Assembly: GCA_965276665.1 (NCBI GenBank)
Contig: OZ255620.1
Location: forward strand, 1,116,001 to 1,180,000
Length of the DNA: 64,000 bases
DNA from: CAWGJC01 sp965276665
Lineage (GTDB): Bacteria; Pseudomonadota; Alphaproteobacteria; Acetobacterales; Acetobacteraceae
Reading direction: 5' to 3'
The notes under the pieces are model-generated. The model was not told the DNA's origin. It searched no databases and saw nothing but the letters and a program-made list of their open reading frames with translations. Below, piece by piece: positions 62,729-64,000 of the stretch (its first letter is position 1; the number at the start of each line of letters is the position of its first letter). The translations under genes were made by a program, and so were the position numbers.

Positions 62729-63955
62729 TCAGTCGATGATCGCCTGGTAGGTGAGCACGCGCAGCTCGCGGCGGATCGGGTAGGTGGAGGAGGGCATCAG
62801 CTGGGTCAGCATCAGCACCGCCATGTCCTCGGCGGGGTCGATCCAGAACGCCGTGCTGGCGGCGCCCCCCCAGGCGATTTCCCCGGGGGTGCCGAGGATC
62901 TGCGCCTTGGCCGGGTCGATCATCACCGAGAAGCCGAGGCCGAAACCCACGCCGGCATAGGATGATTCGCTGAAGCGCGGCATGCCCATATCCGCCATGT
63001 CGCCGCGCAGATGGTTCGCCGCCATCAGCTCGACCGTCTTGCGGCCGAGCAGGCGCATGCCGTCAAGCTCGCCCTTGCCGAGGATCATGCGGCAGAAGCG
63101 GAGGTAATCGGCGGCGGTCGAGACCAGCCCGCCGCCGCCCGAGGCGATGGGTCGCGACTTGGCGAAGCTGCTGTCCTCCGCGTCGTCGATCAGCATGAGC
63201 TTGCCGTCCTTGCCGGGCGTGTAGTTGGCGGCAAGGCGCGGCACCGAGGCGGCGGGCACCATGAAGCCGGTATCCACCATACCGAGCGGACCGATCGCGC
63301 GTTCATGCAGGAACTCGGCGAAATCCTGCCCGGAGATCACCGCGACGAGATGGCCGAGCACGTCGGTCGCGACGCTGTAATTCCACTCGGCACCAGGCTG
63401 CGCGAGCAGCGGGAGTTTCGCCAGCCGCTCCACCATCTCGCCGAGCGTGCCCTCGCCGGCGCCGAAATCGATGCCGGCATCGCGGTAGAGCCCGTCGACC
63501 AGGGTGGACGCCATGAACCCGTAGGTCAGGCCGGAGGTGTGGGTGAGCAGGTCGCGAAAGGTGATGTCGCGCTCGGCGGGAACGCTTTCCCACTTGCCGC
63601 GCGCGCCGCCGGTCAGCACGCGCATGTTGGCGAAATACGGGAGAAAGCGGGTGATCGGGTCGTCGAGCTGGAAACGGCCTTCCTCGTACAGCATCAGGAT
63701 CGCCGCCGAGGTGAGCGGCTTGGTCATCGAGTAGATGCGGAAGATGGTGTCCGCGCCGAGGCTCTTCTCCCGCGCGACGTCGGCGTGGCCGGCGACGTGG
63801 AAATGCGCGATACGGCCGCGGCGGAGCACGGCGGTGAGCACGCCGGGCAGCTTGCCGTCGGCGACGAGCTTTTCCGCCCAGGTATTGACGCGGGCGAGGC
63901 GGTCGGTCGAAAGCCCGACATCTTCCGGCCGCGTGGCGAGATTCGCATCCATCAT
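62729..63955 (-). CDS. Serine beta-lactamase-like hydrolase (class C/EstB family)
   Basis: 408 residues of the Beta-lactamase (PF00144) family. The active-site SxxK is Ser76-Met-Thr-Lys79 (IYSMTKPL) and the YxN-equivalent motif is Tyr-Ser-Val (EWNYSVATDVLG). The third motif is WGGAAST. Other landmarks are FRDLLTHTSGLTYGF and SGGGGLVSTAADYLRF. There is no signal peptide, so an esterase/peptidase-like role is more likely than antibiotic resistance. Two adjacent ATG codons can start it. Confidence 0.9.
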   Translation of the reverse strand: MMDANLATRPEDVGLSTDRLARVNTWAEKLVADGKLPGVLTAVLRRGRIAHFHVAGHADVAREKSLGADTIFRIYSMTKPLTSAAILMLYEEGRFQLDDPITRFLPYFANMRVLTGGARGKWESVPAERDITFRDLLTHTSGLTYGFMASTLVDGLYRDAGIDFGAGEGTLGEMVERLAKLPLLAQPGAEWNYSVATDVLGHLVAVISGQDFAEFLHERAIGPLGMVDTGFMVPAASVPRLAANYTPGKDGKLMLIDDAEDSSFAKSRPIASGGGGLVSTAADYLRFCRMILGKGELDGMRLLGRKTVELMAANHLRGDMADMGMPRFSESSYAGVGFGLGFSVMIDPAKAQILGTPGEIAWGGAASTAFWIDPAEDMAVLMLTQLMPSSTYPIRRELRVLTYQAIID

Positions 63956-64000
63956 TCGCGTGCTCCCTGATGACCCATGCCGATTGGCCGACCCGTCAAG
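63956..64000. other. Window edge, no feature
   Basis: The last 45 bases lie upstream of the beta-lactamase-like gene; nothing can be assigned. Confidence 0.5.

Noticed and set aside
62729..63955. Beta-lactam resistance gene
   Set aside because: No signal peptide and the overall look of an EstB-type esterase; the family includes many non-lactamases.

Overview
The window is G+C-rich DNA from an alphaproteobacterium, most likely a member of the Acetobacteraceae/Rhodospirillales. The support is the alphaproteobacterial gene types (an NDUFAF6-like squalene-synthase homologue, a NepR-type anti-sigma factor, a DUF1810 protein, a urt/ure urea cluster, and a QueE with the CX14CX2C cluster motif) and the dispersed palindromic repeats at gene ends. 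No rRNA, phage, CRISPR array or intact transposase gene was seen, so the placement rests on gene content only.

Layout. 1-5.9 kb: the end of a beta-strand-repeat surface protein, then glmS-glmU (amino-sugar precursors) and gph. 6-7.7 kb: a DUF3108 protein, tRNA-Val(CAC) and a Gly/Trp-rich lipoprotein. 7.7-15 kb: a catabolic-looking locus with two M20 metallo-hydrolases, a Gfo/Idh oxidoreductase, a DUF993 protein, a TIM-barrel isomerase and a class-V aminotransferase; its substrate is unknown. 15-20.4 kb: DUF1810, slipin, an NDUFAF6-like protein, Fe-SOD, YajC, a DUF815 ATPase, and a lower-GC patch with an NTF2-like gene and a WYL-domain remnant. 20.4-31.1 kb: a PstS + MFS pair, queE-queD, an orphan Tat-exported binding protein, SIMPL + amidase, fdhD, a chemoreceptor and a DMT permease. 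31.1-36.2 kb: a Gfo/Idh protein, rpsD, prfC, an SDR and an NTF2-like protein. 36.5-39.9 kb: IlvD/EDD dehydratase - SDR - FAH hydrolase, which reads as a non-phosphorylating sugar-acid pathway ending in diketo-acid cleavage. 40.2-43.1 kb: flhF-flhG, an SGNH-like protein and a NepR-like gene ended by a small inverted-repeat element. 43.1-47.3 kb: a complete carbohydrate ABC importer. 47.4-57.9 kb: a continuous minus-strand set urtABCDE-ureDABCEFG (urea import and hydrolysis), nearly every gene overlapping the next, behind a close match to a sigma-54 promoter. 58-64 kb: an enolase-superfamily dehydratase, a three-module lysophospholipid transporter/acyltransferase/acyl-ACP synthetase fusion and a serine beta-lactamase-like hydrolase.

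The most unusual features are in the non-coding structure. One repeat family (five copies, four of them bipartite) has inverted arms of about 49 bp that each fold into two hairpins, and it sits at gene 3' ends. A second family of about 130 bp (two copies) and a 141-bp MITE-like element carry terminal inverted repeats and supply the stop codons of neighbouring genes. The nepR start is preceded by three tandem 15-bp units, each a perfect Shine-Dalgarno plus GTG. No defence system or obviously new multi-gene machine was found. The best candidates for undescribed biology are the DUF993 catabolic locus, the PstS + MFS phosphate pair, the Cys-less short QueD and the stop-donating repeats.
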